Positions 20,220-30,784 are shown, numbered from the stretch's first letter. The stretch: DNA of 64,000 nucleotides from Corynebacterium sp. MSK041 (GCF_030232265.1 NZ_JASPJK010000002.1:62001-126000), one strand, 5' to 3'. Notes: generated by a model from the sequence alone, not told the origin. Numbers and translations are program-made.

Positions 20220-20741
20220 CTAATTCTTACCCTTGCGAACCGGGCCAAAGACCATGGTCATGTTGCGCCCATCCTGCTTCGGACGGGACTCGACCTGGCC
20301 AACCTCCTGGATATCCTCAGCGAGGCGCTCCAGCAGGCGGTACCCCAGCTCCGGACGCGACTGCTCGCGGCCACGGAACATGATGGTCACCTTGACCTTG
20401 TTGCCCTTGCCCAAGAAGCGCTCAACATTAGCCTTCTTGGTCTGGTAGTCATGCTCATCAATCTTGGGACGGAACTTCTGTTCCTTCACCACAGTCTGCT
20501 GCTGGTTCTTGCGGGCTTCGCGGGCCTTCTGATCCTGCTCGTACTTGAACTTGCCGTAATCCATGATCTTGCACACGGGCGGCTTCGCGTTCGGTGCCAC
20601 CTCGACGAGGTCAAGGTCAGCTTCGTACGCAAGCTTGCGTGCATCATCGGTACGGACAATGCCAACCTGCTCACCGGACGGGCCGACGAGACGTACTTCC
20701 GGAACGCGGATGCGTTCGTTGATGCGAGCTTCAGCGCTGAT
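20220..20741 (-). CDS. infC: Translation initiation factor IF-3, ATC start codon
   Basis: IF-3 binds the 30S subunit, dissociates subunits and proofreads the start codon. The full 173-residue protein must begin at ATC (20741): [16 protein letters not shown] is the conserved N-terminus, AGGAG lies five bases upstream, and a stop codon comes five codons before with no ATG, GTG or TTG between. The first visible GTG at 20600 ([18 protein letters not shown]) is internal, so an annotation starting there would lose 47 residues. A rare start codon is a known autoregulatory device of infC, because IF-3 itself discriminates against such codons. The C-terminal domain (about 90-170, [23 protein letters not shown]) is normal. 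Confidence 0.95.
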   Translation of the reverse strand: MSAEARINERIRVPEVRLVGPSGEQVGIVRTDDARKLAYEADLDLVEVAPNAKPPVCKIMDYGKFKYEQDQKAREARKNQQQTVVKEQKFRPKIDEHDYQTKKANVERFLGKGNKVKVTIMFRGREQSRPELGYRLLERLAEDIQEVGQVESRPKQDGRNMTMVFGPVRKGKN

Positions 20742-21014
20742 GAGAACTCCTAGTGTCTAGGGCGGGTATATGGTTCGCTACCGATTCGCCCGTGAGAATT
20801 CCCCCTCAAACAAAAACCCACGCTGCCGGTGGCATGCGTGGGAGTTCATCCGAAAACGGCGCCAGCATTATGGCTGCCACCGTTGTTTTGACCCTTAGCC
20901 TTCCGGGCTATCGGCGGCATCAGGTGGGAGTAACTCCACTTGCAACCCACGAACCTTTCAAGGCCCGTAGGCGGTAGTGGGTAGAAGATTAGCACTCCCC
21001 TGCCACAGCACCAA
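20742..21014 (-). promoter_or_regulatory. infC leader RNA with promoter and attenuator-like hairpin
   Basis: A candidate promoter has -35 TTGGTG (21009-21014) and -10 TAATCT (20986-20991), spacer 17, giving a leader of about 235 bases before infC. The leader holds the hairpin CCCACGC/GCGTGGG (20817-20842) followed by T5GT3 (20808-20816), a textbook terminator inside the leader, and upstream segments such as CGTGGGTT and GGAGTTACTCCCAC that could pair alternatively. This suggests premature termination control of IF-3/L35/L20 synthesis. The rest of the spacer up to 21153 carries the divergent DUF2339 gene promoter region. Confidence 0.6.
20808..20842 (-). terminator. Intrinsic terminator (attenuator) in the infC leader
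   Basis: Seven-base GC stem CCCACGC/GCGTGGG with a 12-base loop and a T-rich tail on the minus strand, 76 bases before the infC start. Its position between promoter and first gene makes it a conditional terminator rather than an end-of-operon one. Confidence 0.65.
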
Positions 21015-21153
21015 ATCACAACACTCCAGGCCTGTCGCGGGAAGGCCATCGCAGAGACGCTATGTCACAACACAGTAACTATTCAGTCGTGTGCGAAACC
21101 TTTTGAACCTAAACGTCGTCTAAGAATAGATAGACATACTTAGGAGGCCCAAT

Positions 21154-23193
21154 ATGAATCAACCGCGTGAACAGATTCTTGCGCATGTTCACCGCCAACT
21201 CGGTGAGCTCCGTGCTAGCACTGCGCATTCACAAAAGCTTATCGACGATATCCAGGCAACCCTCAACCACCTCAGCCAGGTCAACCCTGCCTCAGCTGTG
21301 GGTATGGCTGCACCTGCGCCTCCACCGGTTGGAGCACCGCTGCCACCACAGCAGCCCCAACCACAGTTCGGACCACCACCACAGTTCAGTGCACCACCAC
21401 AACCGGGCCAGGCACCCCCGCCAAGGGAGCCTCTGCTGACTCCGCACCCACCAAAACCGAAGTTGACCACGGAGCAGCAAGTGATGCGATGGGCTGCGGT
21501 TGTCGGTTCCATCATCACCTTCGTGGGTGTGAGCTTCGGTATTGGGCTGGCTATTCAAACCGGTCTGCTTGGCCCTGTTGGTCGCATGGTCGGCGCTGCG
21601 CTTCTCGCGCTTATCCTGCTGGCCGTGGGCATTCGTGTGGATCTGCGCAAAGGCAAGAACGCTGGCGTGATGGCGCTGTACATCACTTCATTCCTTATTT
21701 TCATTCTTAATCTCTTGGATGCCGCGGAAGCCCGAGGCTGGTTGACTTCATTAGGTTTAGTCAGTTCCTTCTTGGTGCTGTGGTTGGTATATCTCGCCCT
21801 TGCGCACTGGCGAAAGAGCCCGCAGTTGGTTTTGGCTATGTGCATCATCTTGGTGTTCTACACACTCGGCATGACCAGCTGGGACGGTCTGGCTAATGCT
21901 CTTCTTATGGTCGCGCCGGTGGCTGTAATCCTGGTGAGCTGGCTAATGCCCATGTATGTCACCCCGCGTCTTCTTGCCATCGTGCGCGGGGTAGCAGGGC
22001 TGCTGCTTGCTTGGCAGATATACGCCGCGACATGGGCCACTGGATCTCGGTTATTCCGCGAGGACACGGGTACACCGATCGACTTTGCTGTCACAATGCC
22101 ACTCATCGGCCTCGTGCTTCTGGTTCTTGGGGAGATCTTCTTTGGCGCCCCCGGCGCCAAACGTGCCTACAGGATCGTCCCAGCAGTTGTTGCACCAGCT
22201 GTTATTTTGATGGCATCTAACACGATGGTTAAGAACGCAGGCGTGTGGCTGCCCTTCATCACTGCCATTGGTGTCACACTGCTCGTCTTGGTTCTTCAGG
22301 CGAAGAATAACCCGCAGTTCGTTTACGATCTCATCACCGGTTGGTTCATCGTGCTTCCATTTACACTCAACCGGCCGCTGGCTGCATCCCGCGATTTCAC
22401 CAGAGAAAACCTCCACGCAGAGGCGATTCCAATCTTCATCTTCCTCGCCCTTGCCATCACTTTGCTTCTATTTATCCACCGCCTGCCCGTGAACACACTT
22501 GCTGTGCTTACCAGCTGGACAATCATGCTCTTCAACGCCATTCTCCCCCTGCTTGTAGGCGCGTTGATCCCGTTTGCTCGCACAGGCTGGTCGTGGTTCG
22601 TTTTGTTCGAGGGTCTCATGCTCGTGGCCCTGATCGTTGTAGCAGCAACTCGAAAGGCTGTATGGAGCGGCATGACAATCGGGGCGCGAGGAGTATTTGC
22701 CGCCGTTGGGCTTCTACTGGAGATGGTGGCGGTAGTCACCCTCGCAGATGTGACCAAGAATGCCGCACTCTTCTTGTCGGGAGCTCCCACCACACCCACC
22801 CTTGAAGCCTCAGAAGGCGGTTTCTACACGGGGCACATGATCGTATCCATCTCCTGGATGGCTGTAGCTTCCTGGCTTCTGCTCAAACGCCCCAGCGCTA
22901 TGGATACCAAGAATCTACGCAAAGCTGGTTTGCTCATGGCCATTGTGGCCACACTCAAGTTGGTTTTCTTCGACATGGCGGCCATCGGCGGAATCATGCG
23001 CGTGATCACCTTCATCGTCTGTGGTCTGATCCTCATCGCGGTTGCCGTCAGGGGCGCACAGCAGGTGGGTGCTGGGGCTAGCAATCGGGCAGGCAACAAC
23101 CCCTATGCCAACAGCCCGGGGCCGAACATCCCAGCAGCGAGCCCTTCACAGGTGACTAACGCTCCTAGCGGAGCACAGCCCCCTGCGAACTAA
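21154..23193 (+). CDS. DUF2339 multi-pass membrane protein
   Basis: A 679-residue integral membrane protein. A short coiled coil (about 5-45, [26 protein letters not shown]) is followed by a Pro/Gln-rich cytosolic linker (about 50-110) and then about 16 or more hydrophobic segments from residue 120 to 640; a polar tail ends [11 protein letters not shown]. This layout is that of DUF2339 predicted membrane proteins, whose function is unknown. A strong AGGAGG lies nine bases before the ATG. It is transcribed away from infC, and its TAA overlaps the uvrA stop on the other strand by three bases (convergent). Confidence 0.85.
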   Translation: MNQPREQILAHVHRQLGELRASTAHSQKLIDDIQATLNHLSQVNPASAVGMAAPAPPPVGAPLPPQQPQPQFGPPPQFSAPPQPGQAPPPREPLLTPHPPKPKLTTEQQVMRWAAVVGSIITFVGVSFGIGLAIQTGLLGPVGRMVGAALLALILLAVGIRVDLRKGKNAGVMALYITSFLIFILNLLDAAEARGWLTSLGLVSSFLVLWLVYLALAHWRKSPQLVLAMCIILVFYTLGMTSWDGLANALLMVAPVAVILVSWLMPMYVTPRLLAIVRGVAGLLLAWQIYAATWATGSRLFREDTGTPIDFAVTMPLIGLVLLVLGEIFFGAPGAKRAYRIVPAVVAPAVILMASNTMVKNAGVWLPFITAIGVTLLVLVLQAKNNPQFVYDLITGWFIVLPFTLNRPLAASRDFTRENLHAEAIPIFIFLALAITLLLFIHRLPVNTLAVLTSWTIMLFNAILPLLVGALIPFARTGWSWFVLFEGLMLVALIVVAATRKAVWSGMTIGARGVFAAVGLLLEMVAVVTLADVTKNAALFLSGAPTTPTLEASEGGFYTGHMIVSISWMAVASWLLLKRPSAMDTKNLRKAGLLMAIVATLKLVFFDMAAIGGIMRVITFIVCGLILIAVAVRGAQQVGAGASNRAGNNPYANSPGPNIPAASPSQVTNAPSGAQPPAN

Positions 23194-26039
23194 ACAAGAT
23201 TGCTCAGGAACTGGCCGGTGAAGGATCCCTTCACCGTGGCCACGTCCTCGGGCGTGCCTTCGGCGACGACGGTTCCGCCGCCCGAGCCGCCCTCTGGGCC
23301 CATGTCAATAATCCAGTCAGCACACTTGATCACATCAAGGTTGTGCTCAATAACCAGGACAGAGTTGCCCTTGTCCACCAATCCGTTGAGCACGAGCATG
23401 AGTTTGCGGATGTCCTCAAAGTGAAGACCGGTCGTCGGCTCATCGAGGATGTAGATCGTTCGGCCATTGGAACGCTTCTGCAGCTCGGACGCTAGCTTCA
23501 CGCGCTGAGCCTCGCCACCAGACAACGTCGTAGCGGATTGACCAAGGCGGACGTAACCCAAGCCGACGTCGCAAAGCGTCTGCAAATAACGATGGATCGA
23601 CGTGATGGGCTCGAAAAACTCGGTGGCCTCACTGATGGGCATGTCCAGCACTTCAGCGATGTTCTTGCCTTTGTAGCGGACTTCCAGCGTCTCGCGGTTG
23701 TAGCGTGCACCGCCGCAGACTTCACACGGCACGTACACGTCAGGCAGGAAGTTCATCTCAATTTTGATAGTGCCATCACCGCGACATGCTTCACAGCGAC
23801 CGCCCTTCACGTTGAAGGAGAAACGCCCAGCCTTGTAGCCGCGCACCTTTGCCTCCTGTGTTTCAGCAAAAAGATTGCGGATCTTGTCAAAGACTCCCGT
23901 GTACGTAGCCGGGTTGGAGCGAGGTGTTCGGCCAATCGGCGACTGATCCACCTGCACTAGTTTGTCCAGGTGCTCGAGGCCCTCCACTTTCTTCACACGG
24001 CCGGGGACTTGGCGCGCACCATTAAGTCGGTTCTGCAACGTCTTGGCCAGAATCTGGTTGACCAGAGTGGACTTACCCGAACCAGATACGCCCGTGACAG
24101 CGACGAGGACACCGAGTGGAATATCCACCGACACGTTGTCCAGGTTATTCTCCCGGGCGCCAACGACCTTCAGCTGACGCTCCTTATCGCGGGGACGGCG
24201 TGAGTCCGGAACAACGATCTCTTTCTTCCCAGAAAGATAGTCACCAGTCAGCGAGTTCTTTGCAGTCAGGATTCCCTTGGGCGGGCCCTGGTAGACCACT
24301 TCCCCACCGTATTCACCGGCGAATGGGCCGATGTCAATGAGCCAATCGGCCTCTCGGATCGTGTCCTCATCATGCTCCACCACCACGAGCGTGTTGCCAA
24401 TATCGCGGAGCTTTTTCAACGTGGCAATGAGGCGTTGGTTATCGCGTTGGTGCAAGCCAATGGAAGGTTCATCAAGGACGTACAAAACACCTGCGAGACC
24501 GGAGCCGATCTGCGTGGCCAGGCGAATACGCTGTGCCTCACCGCCGGACAGCGTCCCGGCGGAGCGGGACAGGGTGAGATAGTTCAAGCCGACATCCAGA
24601 AGGAAGTGCAGGCGTGCCTGAATTTCACGCAACACTGCGCCGGCAATCATCTCCTCGCGGTACCCCAGGACAAGGTTGTCCAGGTACTCAGAAGCATCCT
24701 CAACAGATAGTTCCGTTAGGCCAGCAATTGACTTCTCACCATGCGTTGTGGAATCCAAACGGACAGCCAGAATCTCTGGCTTCAAACGTGCACCTTTGCA
24801 CGTCGGGCAGGCCACATCGCGGGTGTACGCCATGAAGCGTTCTTTGGTGTGCTCTGAATCAGACTGCTCAATTTTGCGGTGCAGGTAGCCCCGCACGCCT
24901 TCAAAAGCAGCCGTGAAAGACCGCTGACGCCCGTAACGGTTCTTGTATCGAACGGACACCTTCGTATCCGTACCGTTGATCAGCGCATCGCGGTCGCTTT
25001 TCTTCAAGCTCGACAGTGGCGCTTCCGGGTCAAAGCCCTCCTCCTTCGCCAAAGCGACGATGAGTTTGGCAAAGTAGCCCTTGTTCGGACTAGAGTTCCA
25101 CGGCTGGAACGCATCCACCGCTGGGGCATCCGGATCCGGGATAACCAAATCCGTGTCAATCTCCGCGCGTGTACCCAAACCATCACACGCTGGGCAGGCG
25201 CCAAACGGAGAGTTGAAGGAGAACGCGCGGGGTTCGTACTCTTCCACGCCCAGGGTGTGGCCATTCGGGCAGGCCATCTTCTCGGAAAAGATCACCACTC
25301 GTTCCGGGTCATCCGCATCTTTTTCAACCCAGTCGAAGGCCACCAGCCCGTCGGCAAGTTTGAGTGCCGTTTCCACGGAATCGGTGAGGCGCTGCTTCTG
25401 GCTTTCCTTGACCGTGAGGCGGTCCACCACCACGTCAATATCGTGCTTGATCTGCTTCTGTAGCTTCGGCGGATCACTCAACGTATACGTCTCACCGTCG
25501 ACGTTGACGCGAGCATAGCCTTGCGCGGCCAGGTCAGCGAAAAGATCAACAAACTCACCCTTGCGCTTGCGCACAATCGGCGCAAGCACCTGAAACTTGG
25601 TGCGCTCCGGGTTTTCCATCACCTGATCCACAATCTGCTGCGGTGTCTGCCGTTCAATCACCGCATCACACACCGGGCAGTGCGCCGTACCCGCACGGGA
25701 GTAAAGAAGGCGCAGGTAGTCGTAGATCTCCGTAATCGTTCCCACCGTCGAACGCGGGTTACGGTTGGTCGACTTCTGGTCAATGGACACAGCGGGGCTC
25801 AGTCCATCGATGTAGTCAACCTCAGGCTTATCCATCTGCCCTAGGAACATGCGCGCATACGAACTCAAGGACTCAACATAACGGCGTTGACCTTCAGCAA
25901 AGATCGTGTCAAAGGCAAGGGAGGACTTGCCGGAGCCCGACAGCCCGGTAAACACCACCATTTTGTCGCGGGGTAGTTCAATGTCTATTCCCTTGAGGTT
26001 GTGTTCGCGTGCTCCGCGGACAATCAGCTTCTCAGCCAC
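23190..26039 (-). CDS. uvrA: Excinuclease ABC subunit A
   Basis: Damage-recognition ATPase of nucleotide excision repair, acting as a dimer that loads UvrB. The 949-residue length is typical. Two ABC ATPase modules are present: Walker [10 protein letters not shown] (about 32-40) and GVSGSGKST (about 650-658), and signature sequences [12 protein letters not shown] and [12 protein letters not shown]. Zinc-finger Cys pairs occur (CPVC, CPNG/CPAC, CEAC and CEVC). I choose the GTG at 26039 ([16 protein letters not shown]) with AAGGGG upstream; the open frame runs 26 codons further but those residues do not match the family. Confidence 0.96.
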   Translation of the reverse strand: MAEKLIVRGAREHNLKGIDIELPRDKMVVFTGLSGSGKSSLAFDTIFAEGQRRYVESLSSYARMFLGQMDKPEVDYIDGLSPAVSIDQKSTNRNPRSTVGTITEIYDYLRLLYSRAGTAHCPVCDAVIERQTPQQIVDQVMENPERTKFQVLAPIVRKRKGEFVDLFADLAAQGYARVNVDGETYTLSDPPKLQKQIKHDIDVVVDRLTVKESQKQRLTDSVETALKLADGLVAFDWVEKDADDPERVVIFSEKMACPNGHTLGVEEYEPRAFSFNSPFGACPACDGLGTRAEIDTDLVIPDPDAPAVDAFQPWNSSPNKGYFAKLIVALAKEEGFDPEAPLSSLKKSDRDALINGTDTKVSVRYKNRYGRQRSFTAAFEGVRGYLHRKIEQSDSEHTKERFMAYTRDVACPTCKGARLKPEILAVRLDSTTHGEKSIAGLTELSVEDASEYLDNLVLGYREEMIAGAVLREIQARLHFLLDVGLNYLTLSRSAGTLSGGEAQRIRLATQIGSGLAGVLYVLDEPSIGLHQRDNQRLIATLKKLRDIGNTLVVVEHDEDTIREADWLIDIGPFAGEYGGEVVYQGPPKGILTAKNSLTGDYLSGKKEIVVPDSRRPRDKERQLKVVGARENNLDNVSVDIPLGVLVAVTGVSGSGKSTLVNQILAKTLQNRLNGARQVPGRVKKVEGLEHLDKLVQVDQSPIGRTPRSNPATYTGVFDKIRNLFAETQEAKVRGYKAGRFSFNVKGGRCEACRGDGTIKIEMNFLPDVYVPCEVCGGARYNRETLEVRYKGKNIAEVLDMPISEATEFFEPITSIHRYLQTLCDVGLGYVRLGQSATTLSGGEAQRVKLASELQKRSNGRTIYILDEPTTGLHFEDIRKLMLVLNGLVDKGNSVLVIEHNLDVIKCADWIIDMGPEGGSGGGTVVAEGTPEDVATVKGSFTGQFLSNLV

Positions 26040-26180
26040 AGGCAGTGCATCCCCTTGTTGTAAGTTGCTGTTTGGAATGAGGTTGGATCCTCGAACAAAG
26101 ATACCAACGTTAGCCAACCACCAATCATTCCCGCAGCATCAGCCCACCCAGGAGGCCCACGCCTCATTAAAGTAGGCACC

Positions 26181-26780
26181 ATGACCAGACTTACTCTTCA
26201 TTCTGTTTCCGTTTCCCCGATGGATAACAATTGCTATCTGTTGGCGTGTGATGGGCGGGGATTGCTTATCGACGCCGCGGCGGAGCCCCACACCCTCCTC
26301 TCCATGGCCGAATCCGCTGGGGTTCGCATCACTGATGTTTTGACAACGCACCGGCACGCAGACCACGTGGGGGCTTTGGCAGAGATCCTCACGGAAACAG
26401 GAGCAAACCACTGGGGCTCCTTCTTGGACGCCCCTGCCCTCCCGGTGGCACCGGACCATGAACTGCATGAGGGAGATACGCTCGACTTTGCTGGCCACCA
26501 GTTCCCGGTTCACATCCTGCGTGGTCACACTCCTGGTGGCGCCGCCATCGCGGCTGAGATCGATGGCACTGTGAACCTCTTCGTTGGTGATTCCCTCTTC
26601 CCCGGTGGGGTGGGCGGGACGAACGGCGAAGGCGATTTCGTTCGCTTGTTCACGGATGTGAAAGAAAAACTCTTTGACCAATATCCGGATGAAACCATCG
26701 TGCGCCCAGGACACGGAAAGTCGACCACATTGGGTGCAGAGCGTCCCCATCTGGATGAGTGGTGGAAGCGCCGCTGGTAA
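26181..26780 (+). CDS. Metallo-beta-lactamase-fold hydrolase (glyoxalase II-like)
   Basis: A 199-residue cytosolic hydrolase. The metal-binding signature THRHADHVG (about 55-63) replaces the usual THxHxDH with an Arg at the second position; further ligands are the His of RGHTPGG (about 114-120), Asp of VGDSLFPGG (about 134-142) and the His of RPGHGKST (about 174-181). It resembles small hydrolases of the hydroxyacylglutathione-hydrolase type that in mycothiol users act on thioesters; the substrate is unknown. It diverges from uvrA and is followed 79 bases later by the DoxX-like gene. Confidence 0.87.
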   Translation: MTRLTLHSVSVSPMDNNCYLLACDGRGLLIDAAAEPHTLLSMAESAGVRITDVLTTHRHADHVGALAEILTETGANHWGSFLDAPALPVAPDHELHEGDTLDFAGHQFPVHILRGHTPGGAAIAAEIDGTVNLFVGDSLFPGGVGGTNGEGDFVRLFTDVKEKLFDQYPDETIVRPGHGKSTTLGAERPHLDEWWKRRW

Positions 26781-26859
26781 CTTTTCCCTGCCAGCCTGCC
26801 GGAATCCGTCTACAGTGGAAAGGACGGAGAATCCCCGAATAAGAGAAGGATACGTGAGT

Positions 26860-27972
26860 ATGATCCGTAAACTAGCTCGACCGATGCTGGCCTCTGTGTA
26901 CATCGCAGATGGCGTCAACTCGGTCACCAAAGCTTCCGAGCACGCAAAAAGCGCAGAGAAGGTAGCTGGCGCTATTAAGTCGGTGCTCCCGGCTCAGTAC
27001 GCAAGCTTTATCCCTTCTGACCCGGAGACCCTGGTCAAGATTGGTGGCGGTGTAAAGATCGGCGCTGGATCCACCTTCGCACTGGGCAAGGCTCCGCGCC
27101 TGTCCGCTGCCCTGCTGGCCGGCTCTTCCGTAGCTACCCTCCTTGGTCGCAATGCGTTCTGGGAGGCATCCAACGAGTCTGAGAAGGTACGCCAGCGCAA
27201 TGGTGCGCTGACCAACGTTGCACTCCTTGGCGGTGTGCTCATCGCTGCTGCTGACACTGAGGGCAAGCCTGGTCTGGCTTGGCGTGCACAGGACGCCGCG
27301 AAGCGTTCCAAGAAGAACATCCAGCAGGCTCTGCCAACCCAGTCTGAGTCCGAGAAGGCTCTGAAGAAGGCTGGCGAATGGTTCCAGGACACTCGTGAGA
27401 CGGTGACTGAATCCGCGCAGCAGGCAGCTCACCAGGTGGCAGACTACGTGGATGACAACAAGGGTGACTGGAAGAAGGTTGCTGAGAAGTGGGCTGACAA
27501 GGCCACTGATGTTGCCCACGATGCCGCTGACTGGGCTGAGGACACCTACAAGGACCTCAAGCCGAGCAAGGTGCAGCAGTACAAGGCTAAGCGCCAAGTT
27601 AAGGGCTTAATCGGCGACGTTCAGGACCGTGTAGGCGATGTGCAGGCCCGTATTGAGGATCTGCAGCCGTCCGCACTGGATAAGTTCAAGGCAAAGCGCA
27701 AGGTCAACTCCGTTGTGGGTGACCTGCAGAGCACCTTGGATGATTTTGGCCCCTCGGCGCTGGACAAGTTCAAGGCAAAGCGCAAGGTGAAGAAGAGTGC
27801 TACCAAGGCTCAGAAGACCGCGCAGGATGCTATTAACACCTTGCAGGATGCTTTTGAGAACCTTGATGCCGCTCCGAGCCGCCGCCAGAAGCGCAAGCTG
27901 AAGAAGAAGGTCAAGAAAGCAGAGAAGACTGCCAAGAAGGCCGTGAAGAAGGCAGAGAAGAAGTTCAAGTAA
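26860..27972 (+). CDS. DoxX-family membrane protein with Lys-rich repeat tail
   Basis: A 370-residue protein from the ATG at 26860 (AGAAGGA nine bases upstream). The N-terminal half (about 1-150) is a DoxX-type membrane domain: RPMLASVYIADGVNSV, a GGGVKIGAGSTFALGKAPRL segment and LLGGVLIAAADTEGKPGLAWR match the actinobacterial family. From about 155 the protein becomes hydrophilic, with KAGEWFQDTRETVTESAQQAAHQ and a long helical stretch. Three copies of a PSALDKFKAKRKV-like unit follow, then a C-terminal end made almost entirely of Lys, Ala and Arg. The basic tail could bind nucleic acid, polyphosphate or acidic lipid; that is inference. A hairpin terminator follows at 28001. Confidence 0.8.
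   Translation: MIRKLARPMLASVYIADGVNSVTKASEHAKSAEKVAGAIKSVLPAQYASFIPSDPETLVKIGGGVKIGAGSTFALGKAPRLSAALLAGSSVATLLGRNAFWEASNESEKVRQRNGALTNVALLGGVLIAAADTEGKPGLAWRAQDAAKRSKKNIQQALPTQSESEKALKKAGEWFQDTRETVTESAQQAAHQVADYVDDNKGDWKKVAEKWADKATDVAHDAADWAEDTYKDLKPSKVQQYKAKRQVKGLIGDVQDRVGDVQARIEDLQPSALDKFKAKRKVNSVVGDLQSTLDDFGPSALDKFKAKRKVKKSATKAQKTAQDAINTLQDAFENLDAAPSRRQKRKLKKKVKKAEKTAKKAVKKAEKKFK
27556..27792 (+). repeat. Three imperfect 48-bp repeats in the DoxX-like gene
   Basis: Copies begin at 27556, 27661 and 27745, each coding for x-x-PS-x-L/V-x-x-F/Y-KAKR-x-V. The second and third are nearly identical at the protein level (PSALDKFKAKRKV); the first is divergent (PSKVQQYKAKRQV). Spacing is 105 then 84 bases. 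Confidence 0.85.
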
Positions 27973-28000
27973 GCTCTCTCGCTTCTGTCCTACAGCGCGA

Positions 28001-28040
28001 CAGCCTCATTGCTGGTTTTCCAGCGGTGAGGCTGTTTCGC
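28001..28040 (+). terminator. Terminator after the DoxX-like gene
   Basis: CAGCCTCATTGCTGG pairs with CCAGCGGTGAGGCTG around TTTT (28001-28034), a long stem with few mismatches, followed by TTTCGCATTT. It separates this gene from the helicase gene at 28116. Confidence 0.75.
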
Positions 28041-28115
28041 ATTTCGCGCTAGACTGGACCGTCATTGTTTACAGGCCATCTGGTGAACGAAGTTGAGTAA
28101 AGGAGTGTGTGCGTA

Positions 28116-30338
28116 GTGGCTAACCAGTCCGGAGACTTGTCCTTGAATTCCCCGGAGGCGGTACAGCACGAGCAGGCTTACGTCGATGTGCTGTTTGCTC
28201 ACTTGGACCGCGAGGTCTCTAATGCACAGCAGCGCCTTGAGGAAGTTCAACGGGATGTGGACCCGGATAATCCGGATGCGGATGCGTTGGTGCGGCGTGA
28301 GACGGAATATCACGGCCTGAATGCGAAGTTGGATGCGCTGAATATCGCCGAGACGGGTCTTGTCTTTGGGCGTATCGATGTTGAGGATGGCTCCCCAGAA
28401 AACCCTGTGCCCGGTTCGCCGAACCAGGACAGGCGGTATATCGGCCGTATGGGTATGGATGACCGGGATGATAACTACCGCACGCTCTTGTTGGATTGGC
28501 GCGCCCCAATGGCTCGTCCGTATTACCTGGCCACTACCGCACACCCGGAAGGAGTTGTATCCCGCCGCAATATTCGCATGCGTGGGCGGACCGTCACCGC
28601 CGTTGATGATGATGTGTTGAGCGGGCCAGGGGCCGATGGCGCCGGCGCGGATTCTGGTGTGGCCAGCGAAGCAGCATTGGTGCGGGCCCTGAACGCACCA
28701 CGCACTGGTCACATGCAGTCCATCGTGGAAACCATCCAGCGGGAGCAGGACCAGATCATCCGCGATAAGACCCGGGGCGTGCTTGTTGTGGCCGGCGGTC
28801 CCGGAACAGGTAAGACTGCTGTAGCGCTCCACCGCATTGCGTATTTGCTCTACACATGGCGTAACCAGTTGGCCCGCACCGGTGTTCTTATCGTTGGGCC
28901 TAACCGGACCTTCTTGGAGTACATCTCGCGCGTGCTTCCGGAACTCGGCGAGACAGGCGTGGTGTTAAGCACTGTGGAGGATCTCGTTCCCGTGTTCACG
29001 CCTGGCCTGCAGGATGATCTCCTCACACGGGAAGTCAAGGGATCAGCCGAGATGGTCACAATTCTCTCCCGCGCCGTGCGCAACTACCAGGTGGTTCCCT
29101 CGTCCCCTATTCCTCTCACAATCGACGGCATTGAGATCGCGACCACGCCCAAGATGTTCATGGCGGCACGCACGCGGGCTCGACACAGCCGTAAGCCACA
29201 CAATGAAGCGCAGTCGGTTTTCGCCGAGGTTCTCACACAGCGCCTTGCAGAAGCCATGGCGGAGCGCATCGGTGCGGATCCGCTTGGTGGAGCAAACTTG
29301 CTCTCACACGCGGATGTGGATCAGTTGCACGATGATCTCGCAGACGAACCCCAGGTCGCCGATCTCATTGCGGAGCACTTCCCTATCTTGAATCCCGTCG
29401 AGGTGCTCGCGGAGTTTCTCAGCAGCCGTGAGGCCATCAGCGCTGCTGCACATGATTATGACGAGGAGACGCAGGACGCGCTCTACCGCGCCGACGGTGA
29501 TGCATTCACAGCGTCAGACACGGCGCTTATCGACGAGTTGTATACCCTCATCGGCATCCCCACCCCCACCGACGAGGCGGAGAAGGCCGAACGACAATGG
29601 CGTGAACTGGTGGCGGATGCGGAAGATGCGCTGGATATCTTGGCGTCTTCGGCGAACACGGATACGGACGATGAGTTTGAGGCGGAAGTCCTCTCAGCCC
29701 ACGACATCATCGATGCGGAAACTCTCGCTAGCCGCCAACGCGAGACAGATGCGCGGTCCACCGCTGAACGCGCTATCGCTGACATGACCTGGGCCTATGG
29801 TCACGTGATTGTGGATGAGGCACAAGAACTCACGCCTATGGAATGGCGTATGGTGTTCCGCCGCTGTCCGTCGAAGTGGATGACACTCGTTGGGGATACT
29901 GCACAAACCTCGTCCCCTGCTGGTGTGGACGACTGGGCCACTGCACTGGAGCCCTTCGTGGGCCAACGCTTCGTCTCTCACGAACTCAGCGTCAACTACC
30001 GCACCCCAGAAGAAGTAATGGAAGTAGCCAACGAGGTGCTCACGGCGATTGACCCGGATGCTCAACCCGCCGTGACAATCCGTTCATCCGGCCACCCCGT
30101 GCGTATCCTTCCCGAAGGCACAGATACCACCACGGTCCGCGCTGAAGTAGAAGAGCTTGGCGGACTCGTGGTGGTGATTAACAAGGACAATGTCAATGCG
30201 GTGAAAGGGCTGGAATTCGACCACGTCATCGTCGATAAGCCCCACGAGATCATCGAGGCCTCCCCGCAGGGGCAACAAGACCTGTACGTGGCACTGACAC
30301 GCGCCACACAAACATTGACCGTGATTGGTGAGCTTTAA
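28116..30338 (+). CDS. HelD-type UvrD/Rep-like helicase (RNA polymerase recycling factor candidate)
   Basis: A 740-residue superfamily-1 ATPase of the HelD group, which binds RNA polymerase and helps remove it from nucleic acid. A long N-terminal helical arm (about 15-80) is followed by family motifs YIGRMGM (108-114) and LLLDWRAPMARPYY (124-137). A Q-motif-like QREQDQIIR lies just before Walker A GGPGTGKT (227-234). Walker B-like VIVDEAQELTPMEWRM and motif III VGDTAQTSSPAG follow; ALTRAT sits near the C-terminus. The start is GTG at 28116, ten bases after AGGAG; a GTG three codons upstream overlaps the ribosome site too closely. Some actinobacterial relatives protect RNA polymerase against rifamycins; whether this one does is open. 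Confidence 0.87.
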   Translation: MANQSGDLSLNSPEAVQHEQAYVDVLFAHLDREVSNAQQRLEEVQRDVDPDNPDADALVRRETEYHGLNAKLDALNIAETGLVFGRIDVEDGSPENPVPGSPNQDRRYIGRMGMDDRDDNYRTLLLDWRAPMARPYYLATTAHPEGVVSRRNIRMRGRTVTAVDDDVLSGPGADGAGADSGVASEAALVRALNAPRTGHMQSIVETIQREQDQIIRDKTRGVLVVAGGPGTGKTAVALHRIAYLLYTWRNQLARTGVLIVGPNRTFLEYISRVLPELGETGVVLSTVEDLVPVFTPGLQDDLLTREVKGSAEMVTILSRAVRNYQVVPSSPIPLTIDGIEIATTPKMFMAARTRARHSRKPHNEAQSVFAEVLTQRLAEAMAERIGADPLGGANLLSHADVDQLHDDLADEPQVADLIAEHFPILNPVEVLAEFLSSREAISAAAHDYDEETQDALYRADGDAFTASDTALIDELYTLIGIPTPTDEAEKAERQWRELVADAEDALDILASSANTDTDDEFEAEVLSAHDIIDAETLASRQRETDARSTAERAIADMTWAYGHVIVDEAQELTPMEWRMVFRRCPSKWMTLVGDTAQTSSPAGVDDWATALEPFVGQRFVSHELSVNYRTPEEVMEVANEVLTAIDPDAQPAVTIRSSGHPVRILPEGTDTTTVRAEVEELGGLVVVINKDNVNAVKGLEFDHVIVDKPHEIIEASPQGQQDLYVALTRATQTLTVIGEL

Positions 30339-30343
30339 GCCAC

Positions 30344-30784
30344 TTAAGCCACCGTGTGCACGATCATGACATCGCAATCGGACTGACGAGCCACATCTGC
30401 GGGGACGGAGCCCAGAAGGCGGCCCGTCAAAGAATTGATGCCACGGTTACCCACGACGAGGAGATCTGCATCGTGCTCTGTCACGATGGCCATGAGCGCC
30501 TCAACCGGGGTGCCTGAGCGCACAGTGGTCACCACATCTAACGCACCATGCTGCTTGGCGTGCTCGGCAGCAGCGACGAGGTTCTCCTTCGCCGTCTCAT
30601 CCCCAAGAATCGTGTTGGAATCCTGGCGGAGTGTTCCCGCAACATCCTCCTCCGACTCGTAGTACGCACAGCCGATAACCAGCGTGGAATTGAAAGCAGA
30701 GGCAATCTCTGCGGCGCGCTCAACTGCCAGCAGCGAAGAGTGTGAACCATCCGTGCCAACGACAACAGTGTTGTACTTGCTCAT
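30344..30784 (-). CDS. Universal stress protein (UspA family)
   Basis: A 146-residue single-domain USP. The nucleotide-binding elements are present: VVVGTDGSHSSLLA (about 6-19) and the ATP-type signature GNRGINSLTGRLLGS, which obeys G-2x-G-9x-G-S (about 118-132). It is therefore probably of the ATP-binding type. Such proteins aid survival in stationary phase or stress. It converges on the helicase gene, five bases apart, and is preceded by a 114-base spacer towards uvrB. Confidence 0.93.
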   Translation of the reverse strand: MSKYNTVVVGTDGSHSSLLAVERAAEIASAFNSTLVIGCAYYESEEDVAGTLRQDSNTILGDETAKENLVAAAEHAKQHGALDVVTTVRSGTPVEALMAIVTEHDADLLVVGNRGINSLTGRLLGSVPADVARQSDCDVMIVHTVA

